Below are positions 56,390 to 64,000 of a stretch of DNA of 64,000 bases, one piece after another. Both the position numbers and the translations under genes were made by a program. The notes beneath the pieces are model-generated. The model was not told the origin of the DNA. It worked only from the letters and a program-made list of their open reading frames with translations, and did not search any database. Source of the stretch: Bartonella taylorii (GTDB lineage Bacteria; Pseudomonadota; Alphaproteobacteria; Rhizobiales; Rhizobiaceae); assembly GCF_023920105.1 (NCBI RefSeq), contig NZ_CP083693.1, positions 1,257,001 through 1,321,000 of the forward strand, read 5' to 3'. How positions within the stretch are numbered: position 1 is the stretch's first letter; each line of letters starts with the position of its first letter.

Positions 56390-57718
56390 TTATGGATGGT
56401 TTGCCTCATGGAACACAGGAAAAAACATTTCCACAGTTGTTCCATGATTGGGTTTTGAAAATAATAAAAATTGACCACCACTTTCTTCCACCATTGCCTT
56501 ACACAGCGGTAACCCCAAACCAGTTCCCATAAAAGCACTATCACCAGATCTGCCATCTTTACGCTCTACCTGACCATAAGGTTGCAATGCCTGTACAATC
56601 TCTTCATCACTCATCCCTATACCGTTATCACTTACTGCAATCTTTACGCGCTCTTTTTTTCCATAAGAAACATGAACAATAATTTGCCCACCCGATGGCG
56701 TAAAACGAATGGCATTGGAAAGAAGATTCCATACAATTTGCCGCAATATCTGCTGTGACACCCCAATAAATGGCACATGAGCTGGAGCAACAATACGCAT
56801 GATAATGCCATTATGATTAGCCTGTGTTTCAAGAAAAGCCATACTAGCACGCAAACAAGATATCACATCAAATGCTTCAGCTATAAGAGGCGTATTGATC
56901 TGGTCATTCGAGCCAGAATAATTTGCTTTCGAGCATTCTAGCAATTGATTAACCAACGATAATATATGTTTTCCAGATGAGACAATATCGCGTAAATATC
57001 CACGATAACGTTCATTGTCTATCATACCAAAACGGCCATCTCTCATAATTTCTGCAAAACCAATGAGAGCATTCAAAGGCGTCCGCATTTCATGAACAAC
57101 TCCAACTATTTTATTCTCTTCTGCTTTTTTATCTATTGGTGGAGTTGTTCCTGTCATATCATGCAATATAACAGCATAATTGTCTTGCCGTGCCAAAGGT
57201 ATAATCGTCATAGAAACTGTTATATTTTTATGATTTTTCGTCACCAACTCAGCTGTTTCGCGATTGAAAATCCGACTTTTTCCTTTTGCACGGATCAATT
57301 TAAAATATTTTTCAACTAAAAATTGGCTCTGCAAAGTAAATAATGATGATAATGGTTGTGCCAGCAATTCATTTATTTCATAGCCAGTTAATGCCAAAGC
57401 AGCACTGCTGACCGATTGAATAAAGCCCTGTCTATCTAACCAAAAAACGCTTTTAATCGCTGTATCCAACAATGATAAAACCACTGCTGGCTCTTTTATG
57501 AGAGTTTGTTCTATAGTATTTGCCGTCAATGTCTGTGCACTTGGCAACAAAACCGCCGTTTCCTTAACCAAGTGCTCGCATCTTACAGATGAATGCAACT
57601 CTCCACGCAATCGTTCTGCGATCTCACGAAAAGCTGAACGCTCTATCTCCGAAAGACTCTGCATTTTGGTATCCGATTCTTTATCTACTTTCTCTTGAAC
57701 TTTTTCTTGCATCTTCAA
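56390..57718 (-). CDS. PAS-containing sensor histidine kinase, probably the surviving C-terminal half of a larger kinase
   Basis: 442 residues. A PAS domain at about 82-195 (VFWLDRQGFIQSVSSAALAL, TGYEINELLAQPLSSLF), then HisKA with the phospho-acceptor His in GVVHEMRTPLNALIGFAEIM (about 208), the N-box QIVWNLLSNAIRFTPSGGQI, G1 VSDNGIGMSDEEI and G2 GTGLGLPLCKAMVEESGG. All ATP-binding boxes are intact. No membrane helix. The sequence style is that of the cell-cycle kinases PdhS/DivJ/PleC of Rhizobiales. The weak start (TTG at 57718 or ATG at 57712) and the kinase debris just upstream suggest that the N-terminal half of a longer gene was lost. Whether this part is still expressed is unknown. Confidence 0.85.
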   Translation of the reverse strand: MKMQEKVQEKVDKESDTKMQSLSEIERSAFREIAERLRGELHSSVRCEHLVKETAVLLPSAQTLTANTIEQTLIKEPAVVLSLLDTAIKSVFWLDRQGFIQSVSSAALALTGYEINELLAQPLSSLFTLQSQFLVEKYFKLIRAKGKSRIFNRETAELVTKNHKNITVSMTIIPLARQDNYAVILHDMTGTTPPIDKKAEENKIVGVVHEMRTPLNALIGFAEIMRDGRFGMIDNERYRGYLRDIVSSGKHILSLVNQLLECSKANYSGSNDQINTPLIAEAFDVISCLRASMAFLETQANHNGIIMRIVAPAHVPFIGVSQQILRQIVWNLLSNAIRFTPSGGQIIVHVSYGKKERVKIAVSDNGIGMSDEEIVQALQPYGQVERKDGRSGDSAFMGTGLGLPLCKAMVEESGGQFLLFSKPNHGTTVEMFFPVFHEANHP

Positions 57719-58400
57719 ACCACGAAAACCCTTAAGCCACTGTTTGGCATAAAAAAATTAGCAAAGCAGATAATTCAACACCAAGGTATTGTGGACAATC
57801 ACCAACAAGCCATTGAACCATCTGTTGCTCTAAAGCGCAGCTTCTTCAATAAAACCACTAAGTAATTGATACCGCTCATCATAAAATTGATTGGCGAATT
57901 CATGAAAGTAAGACTCTAAAATATGAAGACGATATAAGTCCAACAATTTCAGCTAACTCTTTTGAAACATAAAAAAACTGACCGTTGTTATCCATTTTCC
58001 AAGTAAAATGTCGTAGCAAAAGTTCTAGCATAAAATGAAAAGGTTTCTGCATAATCTTCAACTCATCTGCATTTAGTGGCACGCATAAAACAAAAAACTT
58101 GCCGGTTTTACTTCTAAGCGAATTACGAACACTTAACTATAGATAAAACAGTTTTTATTGGCATCCCATTACCAATCGTCTGTAGCAAAAATCTGATTGC
58201 TTCATCCACAAAACAAAAATGAGATGAAATCTCCAACAACATTGCACGTTCATCAACAACTGCAATAGATATTGTTGCACTATCCAAGTCAGCAATAAAA
58301 AAATATTTTCTTCATGCAAAGCTTCCAAAAAAAACACCTTTAAGAGATAACTACAGAAAGTTTAGTGTAGCGCTTTAAATCATCTAACGCAACAAAACTT
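57719..58400 (-). pseudogene. Decayed N-terminal half of the sensor kinase gene
   Basis: Minus-strand coding debris continues upstream of the kinase in several frames. Pieces include VDERAMLLEISSHFCFVDEA and IRFLLQTIGNGMPIKTVL at about 58140-58250, NSLRSKTGKFFVLCVPLNAD at about 58070-58130, and HFTWKMDNNGQFFYVSKELA at about 57940-58010, which has the look of a PAS domain start (W-x-M-D-x-x-G-x-F). A piece AALEQQMVQWLVGDCPQY follows near 57800-57850. Many stops separate them. This matches the multi-domain N-terminus of PdhS-like kinases in outline. Confidence 0.55.
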
Positions 58401-58835
58401 GCACAATTGAACATCTTTCACTATCTCGTGATGCTCTACTTAATCAAAAAAGGGCTTTCTTTCATCATGTCCGCTACAGAAGAAATCCCCCCCCAATATG
58501 CCACCGTAGCATGTAACCAAAGCATATTTTATAATCAGCAAAAAAAGCTATCTTTCTTCACCTGAAGGCTAGTTTAATTTCTTTACATTCCAGATAATCT
58601 AAAAATGGTAAAGACTTCTCCAATCCTTCTTTGTACCATCCTATAATACACACTAGCAGGCTTAATAAATATCGCTTCTATTTTCTTCCTCCCCATTAAA
58701 TATTTTTAATATTTCACAGTAAAAAAACAAGCATGAGGTAACATCCGCTCTCATAAAATAAAGCAAGTATTAACCATTAAAATAACAATCGTTAGGTATT
58801 TTAAAAGTCACGCATCTTTAAAATTGCCTTGCTGA
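58401..58835. other. Decayed spacer downstream of ftsK
   Basis: 435 bases with no intact gene. Fragments such as YMLRWHIGGGFL in minus-strand frames may be the far end of the ruined kinase gene. A run of eight C lies near 58487. Confidence 0.4.
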
Positions 58836-61376
58836 TTATTGTACCTCATTGATGAGAATTTCGCGTTTTCCAACATGATTAGCGGCTCCAACAATACCTT
58901 TTTCTTCCATGCGCTCAACAAGAGAAGCTGCCTTATTATAACCGATTGCAAGCCGGCGCTGAATATAAGATGTCGAACATTTTCTATCACGCATAACAAT
59001 TTTTACAGCTTGCATATAAAGTTCTTCACCATCCTCACCAAGATTTTCTGCCGTAGAAACTTCAGCAACTGAATCAGCAAGCTCAACATCTTTGTTATCA
59101 TCTTCGCTATCCGTTACCGTTGCTAAATAATCAGGCTTTCCTTGCATTTTTAGATGTGCCACAATGGATTCAACTTCTTCGTCAGAAACGAAAGGCCCGT
59201 GAACGCGTACAATGCGCCCCCCCCCAGCCATATGGAGCATATCGCCTTGGCCCAAAAGCGTCTCAGCTCCTTGTTCTCCCAAAATCGTACGACTATCAAT
59301 TTTCGATGTTACTTGAAAAGAAATACGGGTAGGAAAATTCGCTTTAATCGTACCTGTAATGACATCCACAGAAGGACGCTGCGTTGCCATAATAAGATGA
59401 ATACCTGCCGCACGCGCCATCTGCGCTAAACGCTGAATGGCATTTTCAATTTCTTTACCTGCCACCATCATGAGATCGGCCATCTCATCAACAATCACAA
59501 CAATATAAGGAAGCTGCGTTAGATCCATTGCTTCTTCATGATAAAGCATTTCCCCACTTTCCTTATCAAAACCCGATTGCACAGTACACATGATTGTTTC
59601 ACCTTTTTGTGCCGCAAGTGCGACGCGTGCGTTAAAACCATCAATATTACGTACACCTAATTTAGCCATTTTGCGGTAACGCTCTTCCATTTCACGGACC
59701 GCCCATTTTAAAGCTGTTACAGCTTTTTTGGGATCCGTCACAACAGGCGTTAAAAGATGTGGAATGCCATCATAAACAGAGAGTTCTAACATCTTAGGGT
59801 CAACCATGATCAAACGACACTGCTTTGGTGTCATTCGATAAAGAATCGACAAAATCATTGTATTAATTGCAACGGATTTCCCCGACCCTGTTGTTCCCGC
59901 AACCAACAAATGAGGCATTTTCGCTAATTCTGCAATGACAGGCTCACCATTAATTCCCTTCCCTAAAGCAAGAGCTAGTTTAAATTGGCTTTCACGAAAA
60001 GAACTTGTTTGAATTAATTCCCGTAAATAAACTGTTTCACGAACCGCATTTGGCAACTCAATCCCAATAACATTGCGTCCAGGAATCACAGCAACACGTG
60101 TAGAAATGGCAGACATAGAACGAGCAATATCATCGGAAAGATTAATGACCCGCGATGATTTTACTCCAGCTGCAGGCTCAAATTCGTACATTGTCACCAC
60201 TGGTCCTGGATGAACATGGATAATTTCACCCTTAATGCCAAAATCTTCCAAAACACTTTCCAAAAGCCCAGCACCACGCTCTAATGTTTCCTGTGAAATT
60301 ATCGTACCTTCATGAAAAACAGGTTCCTGCAATAAATTGATCGGAGGACATTCATAAGTGCCATCATCAAGAGATTGAACGTTTGACATAAAAACAGAAT
60401 TATAATTGCCTAATGACGTGTTAGCAGACCGCAATGCTTTGCCTTTTTGTTTTATTGCAAGAAAATCTTCTGAACTCTTTGCGACATCTTCTGTTTTACC
60501 ACCGGTAATATTCTTGGTATTTTTAGTTGTTTTAGGAATTTCGACATCACTAGCCCCTACATCGCTTAACGTATCAGTAGAATCTTCAACAACGATCTCA
60601 GAGTGACGCATTTGATGCTTTCTAACAGAATCACTCTTTACATTCATTAAAGCAGAAATTTTCTCAATTCCTCGGGTACTTTTTTCTGGAGATTCGGATA
60701 ATATTGAATCGAAAAACTGTGGAAAGCGGCATTCAAGAACACGATAAAGAGCTGTAATTGACTCATCGAATCCAGAAGTAGTATCGGATGTAATTTCATT
60801 CCCCATGAACTCAATCGGGGTTACCTCCTCTCCTGAAGGTGTAGTGTCCATCTGTTCTAATATAAAGGATTCACACTCAAAAAATGCGTCATCGGAAAGA
60901 TGCAAAATAGGCTTTGTTTTTTGCACCACATTTTCTACTTGTAATTTATGCTCCTGTGTATCCTCCTTAAGCGGCGTACTAACAGCTTGCCGTGACAAAT
61001 GCTCCAAAACCGTTGAATGACAAATTGATGCTTTATTCTCTAGCGATTGAGGATTAATCACCCTTTTGGTTGATGGAGAATTTGTTGTTTTTTTGTTACA
61101 GTGTATAATATTCGTAAGATTGTTTTGCTCTTTCTTGATCAAAACTTTAAACTGTTTGGCAAAAACTGGATCTGTTTCTATACGACGACGCAAAATCTCA
61201 ACTTCTGGTGTTCGTGTAAAACGCACGTTTTGTCCGAGCGTGAATGCCTTTTTCCATACTTCCGGATAAGGAAATATCTCTGCAATCTTAGTATATGAAT
61301 TTCTTTCTGATGCATCTTGTACACTCTCATCAGGAAAAGAAGGCGTAGAAATAGATTTTTTTTTCGAATTATGCAT
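58836..61376 (-). CDS. ftsK: FtsK/SpoIIIE DNA translocase without membrane domain
   Basis: 846 residues from the ATG at 61376 (a start four codons earlier is possible). No N-terminal membrane helices: residues 1-370 are a polar, low-complexity linker. The alpha domain begins with [20 protein letters not shown] and [20 protein letters not shown]. The RecA-like motor has Walker [19 protein letters not shown], Walker [14 protein letters not shown], and [20 protein letters not shown]. The C-terminal gamma winged helix ([20 protein letters not shown]) reads the KOPS sequences that orient movement to dif. The role is chromosome dimer resolution at division. A run of nine G lies inside the gene, at MAGGGRIV (plus 59217-59225). 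A second FtsK with membrane helices may exist elsewhere. Confidence 0.93.
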   Translation of the reverse strand: MHNSKKKSISTPSFPDESVQDASERNSYTKIAEIFPYPEVWKKAFTLGQNVRFTRTPEVEILRRRIETDPVFAKQFKVLIKKEQNNLTNIIHCNKKTTNSPSTKRVINPQSLENKASICHSTVLEHLSRQAVSTPLKEDTQEHKLQVENVVQKTKPILHLSDDAFFECESFILEQMDTTPSGEEVTPIEFMGNEITSDTTSGFDESITALYRVLECRFPQFFDSILSESPEKSTRGIEKISALMNVKSDSVRKHQMRHSEIVVEDSTDTLSDVGASDVEIPKTTKNTKNITGGKTEDVAKSSEDFLAIKQKGKALRSANTSLGNYNSVFMSNVQSLDDGTYECPPINLLQEPVFHEGTIISQETLERGAGLLESVLEDFGIKGEIIHVHPGPVVTMYEFEPAAGVKSSRVINLSDDIARSMSAISTRVAVIPGRNVIGIELPNAVRETVYLRELIQTSSFRESQFKLALALGKGINGEPVIAELAKMPHLLVAGTTGSGKSVAINTMILSILYRMTPKQCRLIMVDPKMLELSVYDGIPHLLTPVVTDPKKAVTALKWAVREMEERYRKMAKLGVRNIDGFNARVALAAQKGETIMCTVQSGFDKESGEMLYHEEAMDLTQLPYIVVIVDEMADLMMVAGKEIENAIQRLAQMARAAGIHLIMATQRPSVDVITGTIKANFPTRISFQVTSKIDSRTILGEQGAETLLGQGDMLHMAGGGRIVRVHGPFVSDEEVESIVAHLKMQGKPDYLATVTDSEDDNKDVELADSVAEVSTAENLGEDGEELYMQAVKIVMRDRKCSTSYIQRRLAIGYNKAASLVERMEEKGIVGAANHVGKREILINEVQ

Positions 61377-61816
61377 GACACCCAACAAACTGATAACAAT
61401 AAGAACAATTACCTCTTCAAAAAGAATGCATAGAGACTATAGAGTACGAAGGTTAATAACCTTTTGCTGGCTGTCACTTTTAATAAAAAATAATGCTATA
61501 ATTTCTCTTAATGAGACTTTCTCCACAAATATTGGGCAAATTGCTAAATTCATAGTTTCTATAAGCTGTAAGCCATTTGTTTCGAAGAAAATTCTGTAAT
61601 AAAAAATTACAGAAAAATCGCCAATTGTTCTCTTTCCTTTCCATTACATAAAAACAGTTAATATAAGAAGCGTTCTTTGAACTCTCCAACCTCATTGTCA
61701 TGAAACAAATCAATTTTTTACCTTTTATAAGATTATCCTTGTTATTCTTATTTAAAAAGGTTCAAATGGAAAAAATTTTTAATAAAACAAAAATAGAGAA
61801 AAATAGGGAGTGAATC
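61377..61816. other. Divergent promoter region, ftsK and aldehyde dehydrogenase
   Basis: 440 AT-rich bases without a gene. Both promoters must lie here; none could be picked with confidence. Confidence 0.4.
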
Positions 61817-63247
61817 ATGTTTAATAAGCGTAAATTTTATATCAATGGTCTATGGGACGATCCAAGCACTCCTCACGATCTACATGTCATTAATCCATCA
61901 ACAGAAGAGGCTTGTGCTATCATTAGCCTTGGCAGCATAAGAGACGCAGATAAAGCAATTAACGCGGCTAAAATAGCTTTTCAAACTTGGAAAACAACCC
62001 AACCTAGTGAACGTCTGGGCTTCGTTGAAAAAATTTTAGAAATCTATGAAAAACGCTCAGGTGATATGGCAAAAACCATTTCAATGGAAATGGGAGCACC
62101 TATTGATATGGCGCTCAATGCGCAAACCGCAACCGGCAGTTCTCATATTCGCAACTTTATCAAAGCTTACAAAGAATTTTCATTCCAAGATGTTTTAATA
62201 GAAGGAAATGAGCAAGCGATTCTTCATTATGACCCTATCGGCGTCGTAGGGTTGATCACACCATGGAATTGGCCCATGAATCAAGTGACTCTTAAAGTTA
62301 TTCCTGCTCTCTTGGCTGGCTGTACTATGGTGTTAAAACCCTCTGAAATTGCTCCTCTTTCTGCTATGCTTTTTGCTGAAATTTTAGATGAAGCTGCCCT
62401 CCCAGCCGGTGTTTTTAATTTAATCAACGGTGATGGTGCTAACATTGGTTCTTACCTCTCTGCTCATCCAGACCTAGAAATGATCAGCTTTACCGGATCA
62501 ACCAGAGCAGGGAAAGATATTTCTAAAAATGCTAGCAACACTTTAAAACGAGTCTGTCTGGAACTTGGAGGTAAAGGAGCTAACATCATCTTTGCTGATG
62601 CCGATACAGACGCTATTCAACGCGGTGTACGACACTGCTTTTATAATAGTGGACAAAGCTGTAATGCACCAACACGTATGCTTGTGGAACAAGCCATCTA
62701 TGACAAAGCCATCGAAACAGCCAAAGATATTGCTGAAAAAACACAAGTGGGGCCAGGGGACCAAGCAGGAAATCACATTGGTCCCGTAGTTTCAAAACAA
62801 CAATACGACAAAATCCAAGATCTTATCCAATCTGGAATTAATGAAGGTGCAACTCTTGTCGCAGGCGGAACTGGTTTACCAATAGGAATGAAACGCGGTT
62901 ATTATGTACGCCCAACAGTCTTTGCTGATGTGAAATCTCATATGCGTATTTTTCGAGAAGAAATCTTTGGTCCAGTCCTCTCGATTCTTCCCTTTAATAC
63001 AGAAGATGAAGCCGTAACTTTGGCCAATGACACCGAATACGGTCTTACAAACTATATACAATCGCAAGATCGCAGCAAATGTCGTCGTATCGCTGCACAA
63101 ATACGATCTGGAATGGTAGAAGTTAACGGGCATGGACTACCCAGTGGTAGTTACTTTGGAGGCGTAAAATTTTCTGGGCGTGCTCGTGAAGGTGGTCCCT
63201 GGGGTATTAAGGAATTTCTCGATACCAAAGCAATTTCATACTGGTAA
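61817..63247 (+). CDS. NAD(P)-dependent aldehyde dehydrogenase
   Basis: 476-residue member of the aldehyde dehydrogenase superfamily that oxidises an aldehyde to the acid. GGGAG lies 9 bases before the ATG. Cofactor site: VGLITPWNWPMNQVTLKV and FTGSTRAGKDI; catalytic Glu in VCLELGGKGANII (about residue 248) and catalytic Cys in YNSGQSCNAPTRMLVEQ (about 282); later EEIFGPVLSILPF and GLTNYIQSQD. It fits the broad-range group near betaine/aminoaldehyde and short-chain aldehyde enzymes; the substrate is not determined. It might serve the amine route at 41.8-44.5 kb, which also yields an aldehyde, but this is a guess. rluD follows 32 bases later. Confidence 0.92.
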   Translation: MFNKRKFYINGLWDDPSTPHDLHVINPSTEEACAIISLGSIRDADKAINAAKIAFQTWKTTQPSERLGFVEKILEIYEKRSGDMAKTISMEMGAPIDMALNAQTATGSSHIRNFIKAYKEFSFQDVLIEGNEQAILHYDPIGVVGLITPWNWPMNQVTLKVIPALLAGCTMVLKPSEIAPLSAMLFAEILDEAALPAGVFNLINGDGANIGSYLSAHPDLEMISFTGSTRAGKDISKNASNTLKRVCLELGGKGANIIFADADTDAIQRGVRHCFYNSGQSCNAPTRMLVEQAIYDKAIETAKDIAEKTQVGPGDQAGNHIGPVVSKQQYDKIQDLIQSGINEGATLVAGGTGLPIGMKRGYYVRPTVFADVKSHMRIFREEIFGPVLSILPFNTEDEAVTLANDTEYGLTNYIQSQDRSKCRRIAAQIRSGMVEVNGHGLPSGSYFGGVKFSGRAREGGPWGIKEFLDTKAISYW

Positions 63248-63279
63248 AAGGATTTTATTCAAAGCTTTATAGGAATTTT

Positions 63280-64000
63280 ATGATAACACAGCAAATAACG
63301 GATGAAGATGCTCTTGGACAACGACTCGATCAGTGGTTAGCTAAACAATATCATAATGTGCTGTCACGTTCACGTCTGCAAACCCTCATCCGTGAAGGCT
63401 ATCTTAAAATTGATGGTCAATTAATAAAGGAGCCTAAAACAAAATTAAAACCTAACCAAATTATAGAGTTGACGATACCTGTCCTTCGTGACGCAGAACC
63501 TAGCGGTGAAGCCATTGCATTGGATATTCTCTTTGAAGATGATCATGTCATTGTCATCAATAAACCAGCCGGTCTCGTTGTCCATCCCGGCAATGGCAAT
63601 TGGAGTGGAACATTAGTTAACGCTCTTGTCTATCATTGTGGTGAAAGTTTGTCTGGTATCGGAGGTGTTAAACGCCCCGGCATTGTGCATCGTCTCGATA
63701 AAAATACAAGTGGAGTCATGGTGGTCGCTAAAAATGACCTAGCTCATAAAAGCCTCAGTGCCCAATTTTCTGACCATGGGCGTACCAGCGCATTAGATCG
63801 ACGATATCATGCTTTGATTTGGGGATCTCCTAACCGTAATGTTTGGACAATTGATGCAGCTCTTGGACGCTCTCCCCATAACCGAACGAAGCAAGCCGTC
63901 GTCCATAACAAAAGCTTCCATGCTCGTCACGCTATTACACATTTTTCTCTCTTAGAAAAATATGGAATTAGTACAGATACAACATCTTTTGCTAGCCTTC
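63280..64000 (+). CDS. rluD: 23S rRNA pseudouridine synthase of the RluD family, 3' end cut by window
   Basis: Makes pseudouridines in helix 69 of 23S rRNA (positions 1911, 1915, 1917 in E. coli). AGGAA lies 5 bases before the ATG at 63280. The first 240 codons are present and still open at the window end. An N-terminal S4 domain (QRLDQWLAKQYHNVLSRSRL, LIREGYLKIDGQLIKEP) is followed by the catalytic domain: VIVINKPAGLVVHPGNGNWS, and GIVHRLDKNTSGVMVVAKND with the catalytic Asp. DRRYHALIWG and RSPHNRTKQAVV also fit. RluD and RluC-type enzymes look alike here; HPGNGN favours RluD. Confidence 0.93.
   Translation, partial: MITQQITDEDALGQRLDQWLAKQYHNVLSRSRLQTLIREGYLKIDGQLIKEPKTKLKPNQIIELTIPVLRDAEPSGEAIALDILFEDDHVIVINKPAGLVVHPGNGNWSGTLVNALVYHCGESLSGIGGVKRPGIVHRLDKNTSGVMVVAKNDLAHKSLSAQFSDHGRTSALDRRYHALIWGSPNRNVWTIDAALGRSPHNRTKQAVVHNKSFHARHAITHFSLLEKYGISTDTTSFASL

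Noticed and set aside
1-64000. CRISPR arrays, rRNA genes, complete insertion sequences
   Set aside because: No regularly spaced repeats, no rRNA sequence and no intact transposase with terminal inverted repeats were seen.

Overview
The window is chromosomal DNA from an AT-rich alphaproteobacterium of the order Rhizobiales (Hyphomicrobiales), most probably a Bartonella. The reasons are: an F0-only ATP synthase cluster with paired b and b' subunits; the plant/alphaproteobacterial type of GshA; GlyQ and GlyS as separate chains; a tRNA-His without the extra 5' G and with A73; and, throughout, compact housekeeping genes separated by long decayed AT-rich spacers and pseudogenes. The genus is an inference from reading; no search was run.

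Layout. 1-5838: end of a polyprenyl diphosphate synthase gene, a secreted TPR protein, glyQ-glyS. 6415-9095 (minus): F0 ATP synthase genes in transcription order atpI-atpB-atpE-atpF2(b')-atpF(b), with a terminator-like hairpin after atpE. 9716-19716: der, a YfgM-like protein, an SLC13 permease with RCK domains, a membrane-anchored unknown protein, nhaA, lysC. 20060-25260: an accessory insert between lysC and ubiG that holds a shattered single-chain (type ISP-like) restriction-modification enzyme, an intact yqaA-like gene and dsbB, and frameshifted unknown genes. 25630-29915: ubiG, grxC, comF, a methyltransferase, a cystine/dicarboxylate symporter. 29916-31787: decayed spacer. 31788-44546: gshA, rsmE, a 47-residue membrane protein, an AsmA-like protein, folD, an Entner-Doudoroff operon (zwf-pgl-edd) and a glutamylputrescine-type pair (PuuA/PuuB-like). 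54072-64000: tRNA-His, pyrD, mscL, a sensor kinase with a ruined N-terminal half, an ftsK without membrane domain, an aldehyde dehydrogenase and the start of rluD.

The most unusual part is 44.6-54.07 kb, an island that ends at tRNA-His. It contains remnants of a PLP decarboxylase and a SAM methyltransferase, divergent from an intact, apparently more GC-rich pair (HemN-like radical SAM protein plus MFS transporter) preceded by a 7-codon minigene and a hairpin. It also has a Fic pseudogene and type III restriction fragments. Between two homologous restriction-gene fragments sits a compact cassette: a promoter with a 20-bp spacer holding a perfect dyad, a strong Shine-Dalgarno, a 40-codon basic peptide ending in Asn, a 9-bp hairpin, and an MFS transporter. 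This is the architecture of a microcin C (mccA-hairpin-exporter) unit, although no MccB adenylyltransferase is visible in the window. I regard this cassette as the best candidate for an undescribed system.

Limits: everything here was read by eye. Pseudogene edges are approximate, family calls rest on motifs, and alternative starts are given where the Shine-Dalgarno is weak.
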